Source of the DNA: Stratiolaelaps scimitus
Lineage: Eukaryota > Arthropoda > Arachnida > Mesostigmata > Laelapidae
Length of the DNA stretch: 64,000 bases
Direction of reading: 5' to 3'
Assembly: GCA_019614645.1 (NCBI GenBank)
Contig: JABWDB010000002.1
Coordinates: 21,999,501 to 22,063,500, forward strand
Positions 49,419 through 62,270 of this stretch are shown piece by piece. The first letter of the stretch is position 1, and each line of letters starts with the position of its first letter. The translations under genes were made by a program, and so were the position numbers. The notes under the pieces were generated by a model, which saw nothing but the letters and a program-made list of their open reading frames with translations, did no database searches and had not been told where the DNA came from.

Positions 49419-52259
49419 AATGATCGTGCGGACACTGTTGAGGTCTGTTCAACGCATCTTCGTACGTCGGTTTTATCTGGTTTAGCCTGAGGACTCGACA
49501 ACGTCTGCATCTCCGTCACGGTGCCAATATATGTCTTTATGAGTCCATTATGTCTTATTTGTGGCCCTAATGTATAATAATTGTACCAATAAGAATAAGA
49601 ACTGCAGAATAAGACGTAACAGTTTAGCAACTCGCAAGACATCTGGAAGTCTCATATCTATGGACATTATCCTTTATATCAAGGACAACCTTTGGCTTTT
49701 CTTGGCGGTTGTGTCCAGCAGTGATAATGGGAAAACGTATCGGAAATATACGCATTATGCTGGTAGCAAGGGCTTCTTCTTTATGAACCCATAGTTCAGA
49801 ACACGTGCGTAGATTCATACATAGAGCTGACTATCAGAATCATTTTTATATACGCTCGATCATTTTGCGCCCAATCTGCAAACGTTACCGCTATCTAGGT
49901 CGACAGCATGATTTGCTACCTAACCCTCAACCAGAACATCTCAAATACATACATTATAAATAATAAATATATAATTATAAAATAGTACAATATAAAATAC
50001 ATATATGATAATATACAAACGAACGGTTCGTACATCAACGGCTCATCAAACACTTGGGCATTTATAACAAACAATGTTATCTGAACAAGTGCCAAACAAA
50101 AAAACACTACACTTTCACCAAAAAAAACCTGCTTAGCTAGAACTCATTTTCGCAGACAACGAGGACCAGATCGATGTTGTCAGTCAATCCCTAAACGGTA
50201 TCATGTCAAGAGTTAGCAAATTCTTAAATTGCATTCGCGTCTATTTGAGCGATCTGATCAACACTGCAGGGGTTGTTGCCATCTGTCGGGGCGTCGCTTT
50301 GCAAAATAAGCAAGACGCCAGATCCGTCGATTGTGAACAGCAAACATACACAGGCGGACACATAGGGAGAGGGAGCGCAGCGTCGAAAAGCAACGTCGAG
50401 GACAACAATACAATATATACAATACAATGCTAGCACAATTCATCAAATCGGGTGGCAGCTCAGCCGGGCCTGCAATACGCCCCGCTACCAGTACAACATA
50501 ACTAGTTCTACACCAGTGGAAGAACGACGATGACGCCAATGACGTATGAAAGGCGATGATGACAAAGGCAAACTTCTCAATGATGATCTTCCACCCACGC
50601 GATTTCAGGACGGGATCGCCGGGCTGGTATCCAGCCGTTTGGCTTTGGTCAGCTGCAACTTTCATCCAGACGAATCCCGTTTCTCGAATCGCTGACGGAA
50701 TCGGCGACCCTTTCACGTTTCTACAATACGCCTTCAGCAGTGGCTACAAGAATCACGCGTGTGTACGAACGGAACGGTGCTATCGTAACACATAGCTGTG
50801 TTAATTTTGTAGCCAATGCTTCGATCGATTACTCTGCCGCGATAACTATCTATCTATGTGCATAGCGTTATTATAGGTCCTCCAGGGGAATGGATGACCG
50901 GAAATGCGAGCGGTCGTGGTGGCGGCGGCGGCGGCGGAAATACGAGGGTGTGTGCTGATGCTTCTCGCGCCGTGCGCCGAGGGGAGGGACTGACTTCCTG
51001 GGGATCGGCAAATTCAAAGAAACCAACTGACGCCTTACCACAACTGCCACCATGCGCTGGTCGTTGGCAGCGGCAGCAGCAGCAGTTCGTACTGCAATGC
51101 GACAATTTGCTTCCGACAAATGTGTGCGACGCGCTGATGTCTCGCTGGTGCTGCAGTTGCTGCTGGTGTCGGTAGTGGAGCTATCGTTTTGTCCTCCCAA
51201 TAAGAATTTCGCTGTTGGGTCTGACCGCCTGCGAGACTACAGGGGGGTGGGTTATGAGAAAGGTTTAGTTGAACCAAGTTCTGCTGTTGATGTCGAGTAG
51301 GCAGTGTTCGGTAGTTCACGGCCTGATGTGTGTGTTGTGCAGGCATATGCAGGCGGGGAACGCTCCAACGAGAGCACGAAGAAGATAGGAGAGTCGGTGG
51401 GTGAGCGATCCCAAAGCGATGACGGCGGTCGTGTGCTCTGTAGCGGTCACGAATTAGCTGAACGACCAACGAATAGACACAGAGATGAACTCGAACTCGT
51501 TTGTTTCGTGTGAATCTGCTCCAAACCCAAGGAGAGATTGTGCTCTGCCGTATCTGATGAAGTAGCTTGATGCTCTGTTGAGGGAATGCAGTGATCAGGA
51601 GGCAGATGAAAGTATATGGATACATACAAACAAGCACACGCACACACACGAATCAGATAGTATATAGTATATTATACTCATATATGTACGCAGCAGCCGC
51701 ATTGTAGGTTTGATCATGATCACATTATTATGATAGAGAAAAACAGAGAGAGAGAGATGGAGAGAAAATGAGGAGTATAATAACATTAAGCTCGGCGCGA
51801 GATCAATACAGAAAATGCGATAGAGATCGATTAGTGATTATTATCTGGTCTTCAAGGAATTAGCTATTGACAAGCAAACCCAACATAGCCTCATGCCTTG
51901 CAGAGGCAAGGTTGTCTATCGCACCTAGCCTCGTACTATGAGTCCCAATTCATTATCTCAACCGACTACGTCGTGCACATTCATGCCAACAAGTCTCATC
52001 GACGTGCAACCATAACACCAGCAGCTATCATCCGCCTTCTCGAAACAGACGCTCCTAATAACGTTGATCCAATGAGAATCTCCTTATTTTAACAACAACA
52101 AAAGGGCAGTCACTCAGCGACATGGGCACACACTGCAAATCCCATCATCGTATCATCGTTGCGAACTCCTTGTCTCATCATCACACAGACAGCAGGACAC
52201 ACACTGAGAGACCAACCTACGGTGATTCTCTCCAGCTGATACTTAACGCTGTCCGTTGT
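48019..52259. other. Gene-poor stretch with GC-rich island and an AT-rich patch
   Basis: No recognised gene. A GC-rich island at 48270-49180 carries overlapping + frames of 74-126 codons; none shows a known domain. An acceptor-like TTTCTTTCAG ends at about 48117 without a supported exon. An AT run lies at 49384-49416. A very AT-rich patch spans 49935-50030. A GGC tract lies at 50917-50937, and a 204-codon minus frame (51035-51649) has no recognised content. Confidence 0.35.
49384..49416. repeat. (AT)n microsatellite
   Basis: An uninterrupted AT run of about 33 bases. Confidence 0.95.
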
Positions 52260-52440
52260 TGCTGCTGCTACTGGAGCCGCTGCGGCACGGTTTCACGGGA
52301 AAGACCACGGGCTTTCCTTCATAGCCGTCGTGGTCGACCCAGCTGAAACCTAAGCCAACCCAACCAGGCCCGACCCGGGCCGGCCTCGAACTCTACCCTC
52401 GTGAGGGTAGTACAGCACTGAGTTAATCCGGTGCATGCAT
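52260..52440 (-). mobile_element. Candidate tRNA-derived SINE
   Basis: Read on the minus strand from 52440 downward, TTAACTCAGTG (52416-52426 on +) resembles a tRNA A-box. It is followed by a perfect 8-bp stem like an anticodon arm (52393-52410), then by GAGTTCGAGGCC (52382-52393), a good B-box match. The A to B spacing fits a pol III promoter. About 110 bases later the minus strand reads into CAGCAGCAACAAC-type repeats (about 52255-52272 on +), which could be the element's tail. The arms do not form a full cloverleaf, so a functional tRNA is unlikely. The element edges are a guess. Confidence 0.35.
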
Positions 52441-52787
52441 GCTGCCGGCGGCCAACCCCGTCGCTACACCGTCGCGATGATAACGCGCCAGGGAGGGAAC
52501 CCCATTGTCTTGGTTATCGTGCGTGCTTGAATGCCGAAAGCCTCTGCCCGAAAGACTCTCCTACAGACATTTCCCTTGAACCATGCTGGCTGCCAACATC
52601 TATAGTGGCGTAGGTAACGCGGTGGCGCGGTGTCATGAGATGCATGTGAATTCACCCGACTTGACTTGCCTCGGTTAGCTCGTAGAACCCCAAGCGTGGC
52701 CAACCACCACATTGCTTGGTGAAGTTGGGAGAAGGAGAAGTTAGCACCGAGATCAGTATGACTCGTGTACACATGAGCTTATGCACG

Positions 52788-52803
52788 ATATATATATATA
52801 TAT
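52788..52803. repeat. (AT)n microsatellite
   Basis: An AT run of about 16 bases, extended by a second imperfect TATA stretch. Confidence 0.9.
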
Positions 52804-52865
52804 CTATATATAAATACATCCCCTAAAAAATAATTCCTAATTATTGTATGTTTGAATAAAATGTA

Positions 52866-52867
<2 letters not shown>

Positions 52868-52899
<32 letters not shown>
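52868..52899. repeat. (AT)n microsatellite upstream of the lectin exon
   Basis: An AT run of about 32 bases, ending roughly 300 bases before the exon. It is self-complementary with the run at 53468-53502 on the other side of the exon. Confidence 0.95.
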
Positions 52900-52902
<3 letters not shown>

Positions 52903-53195
52903 CTACTGATTTTCGTCAAAGACGGGAACTGTCGTATTCTCCGAAGATGAATTTGGTCTAATCGCGCACCTTTTATTTTAATTATACAATAGATTAGCAG
53001 ACTGTGAGCTGCTCTGTCAACTAATCTTAGTACGAAATTTAAGCGGAGACAAAGAGCCTGCTTAAAATATATGAAGCAGGAATCAATCAATCAATCACAT
53101 TTGTGCAAAGGGAATTTTATTTTTAGTAGACACCGATTGGATCTGTCTGTGCTGTCTAATTTGTCGTCCGCGTGTATTTGTTTGTCCCTCTACAG

Positions 53196-53418
53196 CTCTC
53201 CAGTCCGTGTCGACGTGCAGTCGATACGATGACGTCCGCTTGCACTGTGATGCACCCCAACGCGTCGTTGTTCATGAGGCTCGCTTCACTTCCCGACTGC
53301 CTCTGCGCGAGTTGGAGCAGCGCTGTAACCATACGGACCCAGGCACTTACGTCAAGGTGCTCAACGGTCGGCACGGCTACAACTGCTCCGAGGACATTCG
53401 ATCCTCCATCAATCAGAG
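53196..53418 (+). CDS. Internal exon of an SUEL-type lectin-domain protein
   Basis: This is a 223-base exon with a clean acceptor (TTTGTCCCTCTACAG before 53196) and a consensus donor (AGAG|GTAAGT at 53419). It starts with two bases of a split codon, carries 73 full codons from 53198, and ends with two bases, so the upstream intron is phase 1 and the downstream intron phase 2. The peptide starts LQSVSTCSRYDDVRLHC and ends SEDIRSSINQ plus a split codon. Cysteines fall in the order of the SUEL (Gal_Lectin) family: a first Cys, a second nine residues later after VRLH, then RVVVHEARF, matching the family's hydrophobic strand before the usual YGR (here changed), then RC and NC. The remaining Cys residues of the domain are expected in the next exon. 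NHT and NCS are N-glycosylation sequons, fitting an extracellular protein. Related domains occur in latrophilin and EVA-1. The parent gene is not identified. Confidence 0.65.
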
Positions 53419-53464
53419 GTAAGTATGTGCATACAGTCACTACATAGACTATTGCTACTATTAG

Positions 53465-53467
<3 letters not shown>
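53419..53467 (+). other. 5' part of the downstream intron
   Basis: The intron begins GTAAGTATG, a near-ideal donor, and enters an AT microsatellite after about 50 bases. Confidence 0.6.

Positions 53468-53502
<35 letters not shown>
53468..53502. repeat. (AT)n microsatellite downstream of the lectin exon
   Basis: An AT run of about 35 bases starting 50 bases after the donor. Together with 52868-52899 it brackets the exon with self-complementary sequence. Confidence 0.95.
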
Positions 53503-53504
<2 letters not shown>

Positions 53505-54383
53505 TATATATAAACACACCGACTTTGAGCATGTTTACCACACGCATACAGAGATTCAGTGCACCCCCAAATCAATAAAGTGGACTTTGATGAGAGACAC
53601 AACAGCGACAGAACCAAGACAAAATCCTGCTTTATGAAGAGAACACTTGCGAACGAAACTTGCTCGACGAATGACGAATACTTGAGAGAGACTCGACGCA
53701 TTACATATTATATATAGAAATAAAAAAAATAAGCTTTGTCACAATTGATATTCGATTGTTTGTACTCAGTTAACCACGACGTTCTCGCAATATCCCGCAT
53801 CCAGTTTTGCCCCGTGCACAACTGACTCTTACCCGCACATCTGAGTTCAACTGTTCATATGGAAAGTCGACTGTACAAGCCACAATAGAACATAAGCAGC
53901 AAATAGCTGAATAGTTGTCTGAAGTGCTTGTTCGCACCGTACTCCACTTTGACACACTGTGGCTCTGGGTGGTGGTGGTGGCTGCTTCTTCAAGGGGGAA
54001 ATCTGAAAAATGTTCTCGAAATTAGTCTCCACTTGGGTCCTCTGTTCCGTCTGCTCTCATCATTTTCTATCCCGCTGTCCCGTCGAGCGTTCTACTGAGT
54101 AACAACTCCGGTTACTGTAACAGTCTGTTTCGCCGCTATATAGATATTTGCCCCGTTGAACAGAGAACGCCGAGACCCCGCTGCCATCGTTGCCTGTCTG
54201 AACCTCAAAGGGTGGCCGAGTAACGAGGCGGAGCCGGGCGGAACGCCGACTCCTGCCGGCGATGGTGCGGGAAAAATTCTTTTCTCGTTCCCCAACCCAA
54301 TTTTCCTGGCTTTTCCCCCGGTATGAAAACCGTTCTGCTCTGCGTCTCTATTGTTCCCCTCGATTTTGACCCGTCTAGCTGCG

Positions 54384-54406
54384 TAGGTTAGGTTAGGCTA
54401 GGTTAG
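54384..54406. repeat. Short interstitial TTAGG-type telomere-like repeat
   Basis: About four TAGGT/TTAGG units with one T-to-C change. TTAGG is the telomere unit of most arthropods. At this length chance is possible, but the tract is distinct from its surroundings. Confidence 0.55.
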
Positions 54407-56910
54407 TGATGCCGATGCGGTGGTGGCCACGTGTTCGATAGAACATACATATTAGGGTGTCTGTGCGGTCTGTGGTAATCACATCAAACAGTCATCATAC
54501 CAGATCGCCTGCAGCAACACAATCCTCACCAGCAACTCACTAGTGAGCCTATGCGAAAGCAAGAGAAACGCCCCCGCCGCTTTCAACGGTTCGTTCAAGA
54601 GCAGTTTGCCATACTCGAAATGCAGCAACAAACAAACCTCCGAACGAAGACCAAAGCAAACCAAGTAAATGATCTGTGCTTCAGGCGCATTGCAACAGAC
54701 GATTTCATTTCGAAAGTGTCAACGAAAAATTATTGTTATCAAACGCAGGCCGCAATCCTTGCAGAATCGTACCTCGTTCATAAGCGAGAGAGTTATCACT
54801 CTGGTGGTGGTACTTTCACAGCACATTAGACACCTTACCCGGCCTAACATACGGGGACTGCCCTGCTGGACTTTCCAACGGTGTAGGAGACTGCTCACCG
54901 CTTATCTATCCCCGACATTCACATTGTTGTACAATGACAAACCCCTCCGAACCTCCCGCCGAACTGTATACGCCGTAACAACTCATCAGTACATATTATC
55001 TCGACACGTGCGTCAGTCAGGGGCTGGCGAGAACGGAGAGCTCCGCTGGGGAAACCTCAAAGAAGCCGGTAAGGTAAAGTTCGTTTTGAAGGCAGCGCTT
55101 TCTACGCATCGTATCTCATGGCACCCGTAGTGTCTTAATGGGCGCCACGATATCAGCAAAAGTTTGATCTCACCATATGAGCACTTGGAATGCGCAGACG
55201 ACAGGTGTCACCTTGGAAACGCATTATGGTAAACATCTGTAATCTTCCGAAGGGGGGGGGGGCGGTCGAAGGCAAAGGAGCAACACTGGTCGTCGTGGGA
55301 GCGTCGAATCAAACGTGACTCTGATACGAACCATTTAGGAGGGAAGATACTTTGCTCGATCTTGGCACTCGACACTCAAGCAAGTTCTGCCCACCCGACA
55401 ACAAATTCAGGCTTCATAAGTTACCTCTACCTGCAGCTGAACTTAGCACTACTTCGTTACTCCTTTCGGAGATATGTGTGCCTACTTATAATGTTAATTA
55501 TCGTCATCCATACATCCGTCGGATGTATCATTAGGCTATTCCCTTCAAAAATTCTCTCCCTTCGCACATAGTGAAGAGTTCGAGTTGTACCTCCCCGCTT
55601 GTTGTACCACTCGTGCTCCGTCGAAGCGAAAAGCCACCCCAGTCCATTTCTATGTCATCTACTAGGCTGCCGTAACGAGGATGAACTTTTCCCCTTAGAG
55701 GTGCATACGATTACGGAAGCTCGTATAGCGTGAAGGGAGCCGGCAATCTTGCTTATGCTACAAGCTTCATCCTTCAATGTCATGGGGACCATCTATAGGC
55801 ATTACTTGTGAGAACCTTAGAAATAGCGCAATTCGTCGAAATGAAAAAAAAAAGCAAACTTACGAATGAACGGAAAAATATGGGAGGGAGCCATACACAA
55901 GCCCTATAGAAGGTTCGCATATGGAGCTAGGCCTCATCTTGCTGCGCCGCTTGGTGCTTGATGAGCCCCTGATAATGAAGTACTGCTTAAATGTACCCGA
56001 ATGATTGCAGATCTGTGCGGTATTTTCCTTACGTACCCCCCCAAATTGAGCTCAGTTGAGATACATGAGTACGTGGTGCCCTGTATCCTGGGCACCCGTT
56101 TAAAAGGATCACCTTCGCCGACTTCTCTTGAAGACGAACAATATCGCGCAGTGGATTTGCTCAACCGTGATGTTACTGTACGTGTCATCCATGGGTTATT
56201 TCGAGCTGTATTCGAATTGCAGTTGGAGCCATATTAAATGTCCACCGGAACGAAACGTAGAGGAATAGTAATCGGAAGAAATAAATTCATATAGTTTAGA
56301 AAACCTCTATTATGTTATGGGCAAAATACGTAACGGCCAAGGTCACGGCCACCGCCATCATTCACGTGACGATAACGCCATGACGAGTGTTGTTGACACC
56401 AAAACGACGACAAAACGAACAAAATCGAAGCAGCTGATCCTCTCTCTCAAAATGACATCAGGGCGTTGTTGAGTGTTCTCATTCTTTTCGAGCTCATCAA
56501 GGCACCATCCATCCGCGGACGATGGGGGGCAGATTTAACGGCTAACAAAGGTGCGAGCTGGATCGTTTTTGATTTTGACGTCTCTGTGCGAGTGAGTTTT
56601 TGTCCGTGCGTGTATCACAGTGAAATAGAAATATTCGTAATAGCGCCTTAGTCGTTCCATTCGACGAGGAGGTAACGGTGACAACGACAGCGACCATGAC
56701 TGAAACGGTCGTCAATCAACTCGTTCAAAGCCCAACGTCACAACGATGTCCACTCTCTCTCTCTGCCGGTCCTCTTCCTCCGACTCGATACTGCAAGCAC
56801 TTGTTTGTCTTCAGTGTCGAAATGGCCACCAGACAATGGTGGCTGCTGCAGCCACAGATAGAGATCTATTAGAAAGTCTGGTTTTGACCCTCTCTCTTTC
56901 TCTCTCTTTG

Positions 56911-56930
56911 TATATATATATATATATATA
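56911..56930. repeat. (AT)n microsatellite next to CT repeats
   Basis: An AT run of about 20 bases directly after a CTCTCTTT tract. Confidence 0.95.
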
Positions 56931-57879
56931 CATGCGATGATGAGTAGTATTCGCAAGAAAGGCTATTTATCCTTTCCTGACGGGAGATACTTCCTCGTTT
57001 CCTTCGACGGTGGTAGGAAAATGAACGGCCCGTGGTTCGGCGTCGACCGTGTGATGGGTCTGCTAAGGCTATAGGCACTGCTGCTAACACAAGCGCAGCA
57101 GTGCACCAACGCGACGGTTTCTGCTGCGATTTCTGTGTAGCGATCTTCAGGAGACGACTGCCTACTTGGCTAGCCATACACCGGTCGGCGGCGGCGGCGG
57201 TGGTGGTCGTGGTGACGACGATGATGAGACAGAAATAAGAAGAGGCAAGGAATAGTCACTCAGTCAGTCAGTTGGTGCTTCCCCGGTGAACGACGAAGCA
57301 TCGACCCATCGTTCGATCGTCGCCGTCGTCGTTGTCGTCATCCGCGACAACGACGACAACAACTACTCTTAGAAATCAGTTGATTTTACGCGACTTCTAC
57401 GCGACAGCGCCGAATGGTAACGATGGTAACGCGGCCGGTATAGACGACAACGCCGATGATGACGGCAATACGAGTGATGGTGAAGACGCACGGGAACCAC
57501 TGGCAGAGGGTAGACAACAATACAATCCTCTGCCACCCTACCTTATTCCTCTCTCTCTCTCTCCATTGGTGATGGTGGCAGCTTTTCGCTTCGTTACACG
57601 TCGTCTGAACGATTTCAGCTTCAACTTTGGCTGGTTCGACGACGCCGCCGCCGCCTTCAACTTCGGGACATCTCCAGGGCAGTCCAACACGTGGTTGTCG
57701 CTCTGTCGTATTCGTCTCATCTTGCGTAGACGTCACTGCGGCACAAAGTCCCCAACTCGCCGTGTCCCGTCTCAGCTCATGATCTCTGCTCTGCGCGTCG
57801 CCGTTAGCTCGCCGGTTCGCCACCGCCTGCTGAAGTCAGTCGTCTGTTGATCGTTGTCTCCCTTCATGCGCTGCTGTCG

Positions 57880-57907
57880 CGGCGGCGGCAGTGGCGGCGG
57901 CGGCGGC
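57880..57907. repeat. GGC trinucleotide tract
   Basis: A GGC run with one CAGT interruption. Confidence 0.85.
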
Positions 57908-60900
57908 TCCGCTTGATGGCATTGCTGGTGCTACAGTCATTGTTACACTGGCATCGCTGCTGTAGCGATGGTGCCGGCGCAACGGCGCCTGCAGGAACAG
58001 CCGTTGGCAGCAGATTACAACGAAGTTAGAATCACCCAAAAAACACACGCGCACACACAGGCCCAGAGGCATACTCGGAGACACTGTCGAAAGGAACTGA
58101 ATAGAAAAAAAACATATAGAAAGAAACATTTGAGAAGGAGAGATCGACGATCGGGCTTGGACTAGCCGGATGGCGATTGCGTCTACTGCTGATGATGTAG
58201 TGACGATTTCGTGTCGATGTTTTAACGCAGTGGCACTGGTTGGCCGGTGAATGGTTCGCCCGGCCGTTTGTTACTGTTGTTGTTGTTGTTGTTTGCTGCA
58301 TCTGCTGGCGGTGGCTGATACAGTGGATGCTGCTGGAGTTTGCAGCTCGGACATTGTAGCCGTTGCCCCCTCCCCATCGGCAGATCAGTGACTCGGCGAG
58401 GTAATGGTCATCTTAGCCAGTGCAGAATTCGTGAGCATAGCGGAACTTGTCGTTATTTAAAAGAAAAACGTGCAATACCAACGTTTGGCAATGCACCCGC
58501 GTTTGATTCTGACCCCCCTCGTCCTCGCCATCGGTGATGTACTCGTCCAACTACAAGCTTCCAACAAACCAAACCTCACTAAGCGCTCTCTCTCTCTCTC
58601 ACTTCCTCTCTCTTCTTTCAACTTTCGTATACACGGTTGCGGGCATTTTCCTTAGTCGATTTTTTGTGCATAGCATTATAATTGAAAAGAATAGTGTCTT
58701 CGCGTCCACACGAAGACGTTGTGCTCCTTGATCTGATGCGGAATTGAAGACTGTGGCTTTTCTTTCCTATTTTTTTTTTGTTCACTCTTCGCTTGTTTTC
58801 TCAAGCGTGCAAGCGAGGCTGTCACTGTCACACAATGTTAAACTTGTCAGAGGTGTTTAGGAGGGGGGCGCGCGAGGGAACGGAGAGATGTTGCTGTCAA
58901 TAAGGAACGAGAATGTTGCTACACGTACTTGCAGTGAATCGGTGTATCAGAACGGTGTATTTATGAGTTACGCCAAACAGCAGCAAAATCCGTCAGCGAC
59001 GTCAATGCGAAATGTGTTCCATTTCGCTCAAGTGGCACACAATTGATGCGCACTTATTATTATTATTGCTATTATAGACACTGGAGGACGAAAGTGCTCT
59101 TTCATCTGTTACTTTTCAATTAAATCATCGATGTGGTGTATATTTGGTCTTAAATGTACAAAGTTTATCTATATATAGTCACAGGCTGGTCTAGGCCGTC
59201 AGATCGTTCGATGGGGTGGAGCAGCACACGAGACCCAGTGACAACTGACTAAACTTTTCGGTGTAGAACTTTTAATAAAAAAAAAACACCTCTATACGTA
59301 GAATGCCCGTAATCGAACAAAAACAGATACGTCTCTAAGAAAAACACTACTGACTTGACTGTAACATTACATAAAATGCGCTTTATTATAATTTATTCTC
59401 ATGTAATAATAAACATCGAGTAATCCACTGTCTTTTATAAGCTGTGAAATATATCTATATATATATATTTTCACAATATAATATCGAGATACAGAAAAAT
59501 CCGATAATAGGAGCGTGTACAACCATCAGCAATTTCGCTAAACGTCTGACCCCGTCTGCGTTTTGTGAACTGTCGACATCTGATTCAATTCGATTCGACT
59601 GAAGAGAAGCGACGCATACAAATACATGGAACGAATCACTTTCGACCATGCAAGCGACGCTTGGAAACAAATATGCTACAGCGAGAGTACCACTAGCGTA
59701 ATCTGAAAGGGCGAATCACCGGCAGGCGAGAAGAAGAAGAAGAAGAGAAGATCTGACGAGATTCAAGGATTTACGTGTCAACTTCCCTCAGTGATCGTCC
59801 CCTTGCGCCGTGGCCCGCGTCGTGCTCGAGAATCGAATTGGCACCAGCGTGTAAAATGAGTGCTGCCCACCGTAAGCGTCATGCGGCCGCATGCACCAAA
59901 TATAGCGACGTATACGCATATTGTATATTGGGGCAGATGCTGTATGTTGAGTGACGGCGATCACCGAAATTGATTTTACTGTCGACAATCAACAATCACA
60001 ACGCAACAATATTGGGTAGACAACAACGGTAGCCGCTCCGGTAACAGTACGAGCACGAACGACATAGCACTGTGATTGAATTACCCGTGAAAAAGGCCTA
60101 CACGTGGACGCTTCTCGCCATTTGAATGGGCAAGCTCAGCAAGACAGTCGATGTTTGGCCGCGCCGAGTCAACGGTCGAGTCGAACTCGCGCGGAACGAA
60201 TCCGATGGATGTCAAATCTGTGGATGGTAAAATCTGTCGGATAATGAGTAATCGCTGTCGCGTACCATCGTTGCCGATATTACGTATTCCATATTCGTGT
60301 GGAATATTGCGTGCTAAATGTAACTGTTAGTCTAGAGGTACACGTGTTTGTACAATTGAGATTTAGAGTCGTTGATGGATATACATATGTGCGTACGATA
60401 GGATGTATGAGAATATATTTCCCATATGAGTATAGAGCTTTGTATTATAGATAAGAGTCAGCATTAATATTCAGACAGTTATGTAAATTGATGTGGCGCG
60501 GCGTCTCGTATTTGTCCTGTAGCTTTTGAGTGATTGGATTACCTTCTGGTCTAGCTTCGACTCGCTTGGACCGGCAATGCCTGAATAGATCTCTCCCTCT
60601 TTTTCTCTCCATCACTCGTTGTGAAACGTAACAATATGTTACTATATACGATCTAGAAAGGAATTGTGTATTGTGTACTACATATTGTATTACATTGAAA
60701 ATAAGGAGATCGGGTCCAACTGGTCACATTCGCCGTGTTTTTCGCTATATCGTACGCATGCACATATATACATGCATACTCTTCTGAAGAATTTCTAGGC
60801 ACGGGCAGTGGTGCACCAGTAGTGGCACTCAATGTTCGCTACAGACATCGCTTTCCATTGAGTCCATTCGCAGCACCAACCAACTGGCTGTTATGGACAG

Positions 60901-61266
60901 CGGGATTCATTGAAACTAAAGAAGAAACCCCTCTCAAACTGATCCAAGAAATTTCCTGTTACGCATCGAGCATTGAGACATTTTCATGTAGGCATAGCAA
61001 AAGATGCATAATGATTGTCTTGAAGTATTTGAAAGTCATCTCCTAACAGGGTAACGCAAAGATGCACACTTTTCTATTCAGCTTCGTTCTACTCTCTATC
61101 GTTCTTTCCATCACGAGGAAGCGAAGTCAGCTATCGTACTTCAATGCATCACGAGGTCCCTATCTGACGTCGCCTCCTCCTCCGTCTGGAAAAGCGGAGA
61201 GCTGACAAAGATTTCGTTTGGTCACCGCCGATACCCCCAGGGCGCTATTCCGCTTCTCATTTTCTC

Positions 61267-61305
61267 GTTGCTGCTGCTGCTGCTGATGTTGTTGTTGTTG
61301 TTGCT
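61267..61305. repeat. CTG/TTG trinucleotide tract
   Basis: CTG units followed by TTG units. It produces a spurious poly-Leu peptide on the + strand. Confidence 0.9.
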
Positions 61306-62008
61306 GCTTTTGTTGCACTCGGCATCACTGTTGTTGAGGTTTCTGTTACTGCCGGTACAGCTGTTCTGTTACTGTTCTTCATTTGCTTTTGCTGACCGTC
61401 GTCATTTTCAAATGACCGCTACTACCACCGCCGCCAGCGGCAACCGTCAGCAGCGGTAAATTCGGCGGCAGAGTCGCCGCTACTGCAGCCGCAATAGTCG
61501 TCGTTGTCAAAGTGCCGAGGCGTCAAAGATGCGCTCTGCCGAGGCGATGGCGAATCAGCGGCCGCCGCCACCTCTTATGTCATACCGCGGTTGGCAGTAG
61601 TTCAGTTGCTTTATCCGCGATAGTGAATTAGTGGCCGAGCGGAGCGGAGGCCCGCTCAGAGAATCGCGCGTCTTTCAACGCCTGTCTTCGTCAGGCGGGC
61701 ACCCAAACAGACGTACAGACCAACGGACTCACGGAGTAAATGACTGACACTCACCTGATTCTAACCCTGATAAAAACGGTGGCTGGCGCTGAGTACGCTC
61801 GTGATGATGATAATAATGATGATTTTGGTGGCAATAATAATGATGATGCGGACGACAACGGCGACGGTGAATGTCAATGCCGATTTTTGCTTTGCGGCTT
61901 TGGCGGAACGGGCACTGGCCGTTGAGCCACCTACTTCAGCTCCAGTCTTCATGTTGCTGTTGTTTTATGATTATTGCTCAGACGGTGGGAGAAAATAGAT
62001 TGATGGCG

Positions 62009-62030
62009 TATATATATATATATATATATA
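62009..62030. repeat. (AT)n microsatellite
   Basis: An AT run of about 22 bases. Confidence 0.95.
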
Positions 62031-62270
62031 ATGTTACTGTGGAGCGTGGCATGGCGAGGCGATGACAGAATGGAGGGGTGGTCGTTCCCTATTATTTCAT
62101 TTCATCTCGTTTCACTCCCTCGAACCAAAGAAGACAACGCGACCCGACGACGGACGATGAGATTTGCTACGTCTTCGCGGAAAGCTCTTGAAGATTCGGG
62201 CTTCAACTCAGCTTGAACGCTGAGATATAAAGGGATGCTATTTCTTTATTATTATCATCGTCGTCCTGCC

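Larger units (their letters stand above)
52441..53195. other. Likely intron upstream of the lectin exon
   Basis: No gene is recognised. Contents: two AT runs, 52788-52803 and 52868-52899, and at the end a pyrimidine-rich acceptor, TTTGTCCCTCTACAG, finishing at 53195. The upstream part (52441-52780) is GC-richer and unassigned. Confidence 0.5.

Noticed and set aside
51035..51649. 204-codon minus frame
   Set aside because: Low-complexity stretches and no recognised family; close to the chance limit.
53156..53701. 181-codon minus frame across the lectin exon
   Set aside because: Shadow of the + strand exon extended through an AT microsatellite (an Ile-Tyr run).
61749..61757. Minus-strand CAG|GTGAGT donor
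   Set aside because: Good consensus, but no coding-like exon upstream on that strand; similar isolated donors occur at 14006-14014 and near 43775.
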